In this document: in pieces, positions 62,479 to 64,000 of the stretch
How the letters are laid out: the number at the start of each line of letters is the position of its first letter
How positions within the stretch are numbered: position 1 is the first letter of the stretch
Source: Firmicutes bacterium HGW-Firmicutes-1
Lineage (GTDB): Bacteria > Bacillota > Clostridia > Lachnospirales > Vallitaleaceae
Assembly (NCBI GenBank): GCA_002841625.1
Contig: PHAG01000006.1
Location: 1-64,000, forward strand
Length of the DNA stretch: 64,000 bases
Direction: 5' to 3'
Notes under the pieces: generated by a model
What the model was told of the DNA's origin: nothing
What the model saw: the letters and a program-made list of their open reading frames with translations, nothing else
Database searches by the model: none
Position numbers and translations under genes: made by a program

Positions 62479-64000
62479 TTGAAGGGAAATATTATATTTA
62501 CTATGGATTATTACTCCCTAGGTATCAGCTTAGGTGGTAAAGTGTCAATAGTGATTGCGTTTTCAGCTCTTTTATGTTTAGCCTTGGTGCTTTTTATTTT
62601 TGCCGTAAGGCAGTACCTTTTAAGAAATAAAGCTGAAGAGGAATATGCAATTGCACAAATGAATTATGAGTCTTCTAATATGCAATTATTAGCAAGTGAA
62701 GAAGAGTTAAATAGGCAATTTCTTGAGATAAAGGAACAAAAAGAAAAATTGAAGGTCAGCAGAGAACGATATAAACTAGCAGTAGAAGGTGCTGAGGTAG
62801 GCATCTGGGATGTTGATATTGCAAAAGGAGAAGTATATATATCTAAGAAAGGCAAAGAAATAGTTGGGTTTGAGAATTGTAACAACAGTATTATAACCTT
62901 AGAGAAAATTAAGGATAAAATAATTAAGGCAGATAGAGGAGAGGTTACAGAAAAGTTCTATAAGCATTTACAAAAGGAATCTGAAACCTTTGAAGTGATG
63001 TGCCGAATCCAGGTAGCGAATGAAAAATATTCATGGGTTAATATTAGAGGCCGAGCAATGCATGATAAAGATGGTAACCCTATTCGAATTGCAGGTTCAT
63101 TGAATAATATTAATAAGGAAAAGCTGACAGAAGCAAGGATCAATAAACTAGCTTACTATGATTCCTTAACAGATCTGCCAAATAGAGCTTACTTTAATCA
63201 ATTAATGGAAGAGTACATACAGATCCAGCAGGTAGAAAAATTTGCACTTTTTTTAATAGACATTGACAATTTTAAGGCTATAAATGAATCCTTAGGACAT
63301 TCCTATGGGGATGAAATCATTAACAACGTGGCAGAGCTACTTAAGGTGCATCTGAAAGAGAATACGGAGCTTATAAGGTTTGGTGGAGATGAGTTTGTAT
63401 TTGTGGTTTCACATGTTACTACAAATGCAGAGTTAAAAGCATATGCAGAACAAATTATTCGAGAATTCGCGGAACCCTTTACATACAAAGAAGTCTCCTT
63501 TTCGATTACTTTGAGTATGGGTATTTCAACTTATCCCTTTGACGGTAAGCAAGCTGATGAATTATTGAAGCATGCAGATATGGCTTTATATGATGTGAAG
63601 GTGAATGGAAAGAACGGTTATAAAATGTTCTCCTTTGAACTAGATGAGTGCTTCAACAAACGACTAACCTTAGAGCGAGACTTAAGACAAGCAATTATTA
63701 AGGAAGAGTTTGAGTTATACTACCAACCTAAATTGGATATTAAATTAGGTAGGGTATTAGGATATGAAGCTTTAATTAGGTGGAATCATCCGCAAAAGGG
63801 TATGATATTTCCTATGGATTTTATTCCCTTTGCAGAAGAAACAGGTCTGATTATTCCTCTTGGAGAATGGGTCATATGCCAATCGGTTAGACAGCTTAAA
63901 GAATGGCATGACCAGGGACATAATGAGCTAACAATTGCAATTAATCTATCGGCTAAGCAGTTTAAAGATGTTCATTTAATCAAGCTTTTTAAAAGAATAA
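62479..64000 (+). CDS. Membrane PAS-GGDEF-EAL protein (3' end outside window)
   Basis: The start is TTG 62479, six bases after GGAGGGG; the frame stays open to the edge (507 codons seen). Order: one membrane helix (about residues 20-42), a coiled-coil (48-95), a PAS domain (about 98-210; RERYKLAVEGAEVGIWDVDI), GGDEF (about 215-380; intact RFGGDEF, residues 300-306) and EAL (from about 400; YEALIRWNHP, EAL at 430-432). The inhibitory RxxD before GGDEF is replaced by KENT, so feedback inhibition is probably lost. Later EAL motifs are beyond the edge, so phosphodiesterase activity cannot be judged. It should make or degrade cyclic di-GMP. Confidence 0.93.
   Translation, partial: MKGNIIFTMDYYSLGISLGGKVSIVIAFSALLCLALVLFIFAVRQYLLRNKAEEEYAIAQMNYESSNMQLLASEEELNRQFLEIKEQKEKLKVSRERYKLAVEGAEVGIWDVDIAKGEVYISKKGKEIVGFENCNNSIITLEKIKDKIIKADRGEVTEKFYKHLQKESETFEVMCRIQVANEKYSWVNIRGRAMHDKDGNPIRIAGSLNNINKEKLTEARINKLAYYDSLTDLPNRAYFNQLMEEYIQIQQVEKFALFLIDIDNFKAINESLGHSYGDEIINNVAELLKVHLKENTELIRFGGDEFVFVVSHVTTNAELKAYAEQIIREFAEPFTYKEVSFSITLSMGISTYPFDGKQADELLKHADMALYDVKVNGKNGYKMFSFELDECFNKRLTLERDLRQAIIKEEFELYYQPKLDIKLGRVLGYEALIRWNHPQKGMIFPMDFIPFAEETGLIIPLGEWVICQSVRQLKEWHDQGHNELTIAINLSAKQFKDVHLIKLFKRI

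Overview
The window reads as a low-GC, endospore-forming member of the Clostridia (Bacillota). Support comes from AT-rich codon use, strong AGGAGG ribosome sites, sigma-A promoters of TTGACA/TATAAT type, spore genes (a gerA-type germinant receptor operon, spoIIR, a CotS-family coat protein, a SPOCS/LysM protein) and several S-layer-homology (SLH) surface proteins. No rRNA, tRNA, CRISPR array, prophage or intact insertion sequence was seen. The species cannot be named from the sequence.

Layout. 1-1450: a repeat protein, a small putative immunity-like protein and the remnant of a toxin-like reading frame. 1467-5149 (minus): PPOX flavoprotein, AraC regulator, and a DUF2975 / XRE regulator / DUF4173 membrane operon with a paired operator-like repeat. 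5451-11540 (plus): HAD phosphatase, ferritin-like/VIT1 metal transporter, NatAB-type ABC exporter, mannose-6-phosphate isomerase, CCA-adding enzyme. 11652-11831: tandem hairpin repeats, then a CotS-like pseudokinase. 12935-14861 (minus): class D sortase with its likely LPXTG substrate, a DUF3494 'ice-binding' adhesin. 15352-20729: one tightly packed operon of UbiD, UbiA and UbiX homologues followed by a complete NitT/TauT-type ABC importer; I read it as a prenylated-quinone branch coupled to import of an aromatic precursor. 20784-25561: O-antigen-ligase-like protein, PEGA protein and phosphosugar mutase. 25749-27578: PrcB-like lipoprotein, signal peptidase I, Veg with two tandem promoters, and a 31-residue membrane peptide. 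27770-29220: gene debris and repeats, including an aldo/keto reductase that has lost its 3' end. 29459-33237: peptidase, OPT transporter and PqqD-like protein. 33426-38789: accessory region with a LURP-one protein, an inverted pair of orphan Phd/YefM antitoxins, a C39 peptidase with SLH repeats, a degenerate HD-domain dNTPase-like protein and an SdrD_B lipoprotein.

39220-57513: chromosomal backbone: SPOCS/LysM, ispE, GntR regulator, GerKA/KB/KC, spoIIR with a sigma-F-like promoter, murI, DUF1934, two SLH proteins, CtpA-type protease and pyrG. 57843-62201 (minus): small membrane protein, PlsC acyltransferase, MalQ, nicotinate phosphoribosyltransferase. 62479 to the edge: a membrane PAS-GGDEF-EAL protein, truncated by the window.

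The most striking non-coding content is two dispersed hairpin repeat families. Family 1 is an approximately 65-bp structure, mostly in tandem pairs with an approximately 83-bp period, at 11652, 11766, 29154, 42554, 42638, 54223 and 54306, with a remnant near 39105. Family 2 is an approximately 200-bp MITE-like nested palindrome at 47631, 47842 and 57600, with a structural relative at 48054. A third small hairpin motif occurs at 25568 and 36838.
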